A stretch of DNA of 5,639 bases from Odoribacteraceae bacterium (GTDB lineage Bacteria > Bacteroidota > Bacteroidia > Bacteroidales > Marinifilaceae). This document shows, in pieces, positions 5,566 through 5,639 of this stretch. The stretch covers positions 1 through 5,639 of the forward strand of contig JAIRKS010000140.1 of the NCBI GenBank assembly GCA_031259905.1, in the 5' to 3' direction. A program made the translations under genes and the position numbers. Every line of letters starts with the position of its first letter. Position 1 is the first letter of the stretch. Under the pieces are notes generated by a model that was not told the DNA's origin, ran no database searches, and saw only the letters and a program-made list of their open reading frames with translations.

Positions 5566-5639
5566 CCGGGGCGTGACGGGATGACGTGATGGACGGACAT
5601 CAAGCGATTCACGGGGTAGTGACAGGAACGGGGGGCACT

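Overview
The window reads as a stretch of chromosome from a GC-rich member of the Bacteroidota, probably of the order Bacteroidales. Three things point there. Promoters have the Bacteroidota -7 form TAnnTTTG, with clean matches at 1623-1630 and 3648-3655, the second with a TTG 21 bases upstream. Genes start without Shine-Dalgarno sequences. The gene set (truA, a DUF4105/Lnb_N membrane protein, and a GlsA/GlsB-type acyltransferase pair) is typical of that phylum. Genus and species cannot be read from the sequence.

Layout from left to right. Bases 1-133 hold a 21-bp tandem repeat, six full copies plus a partial one, each with a perfect 13-nt palindrome; it touches the window edge and probably continues. 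A second, degenerate repeat with the same 21-bp period follows at 141-203. A strong intrinsic terminator (209-246), a tRNA-Val(GAC) gene (284-358) and its probable promoter (368-397) follow, all on the minus strand. Carbamate kinase (511-1482) is also on the minus strand, with a weak terminator candidate behind it.

A 174-bp divergent intergenic region separates carbamate kinase from two plus-strand units. The first is truA and a DUF4105 protein, only 3 bases apart and most likely one transcript. The second has its own strong promoter and holds two acyltransferase genes 15 bases apart. The window closes with 158 bases of non-coding DNA carrying several inverted repeats.

Functionally this is mostly core metabolism. 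ArcC interconverts carbamoyl phosphate and ATP, TruA modifies tRNA, and the GNAT-type plus PlsC-type acyltransferases fit two-step synthesis of an acylated amino-acid membrane lipid (glycine lipid in Bacteroides). The DUF4105 protein is the real functional unknown: an exported N-terminal domain with a His-before-Cys pair, fused to five membrane helices. No phage, IS, CRISPR or defence system is visible. The most unusual non-coding feature is the palindromic 21-bp array beside the tRNA gene.
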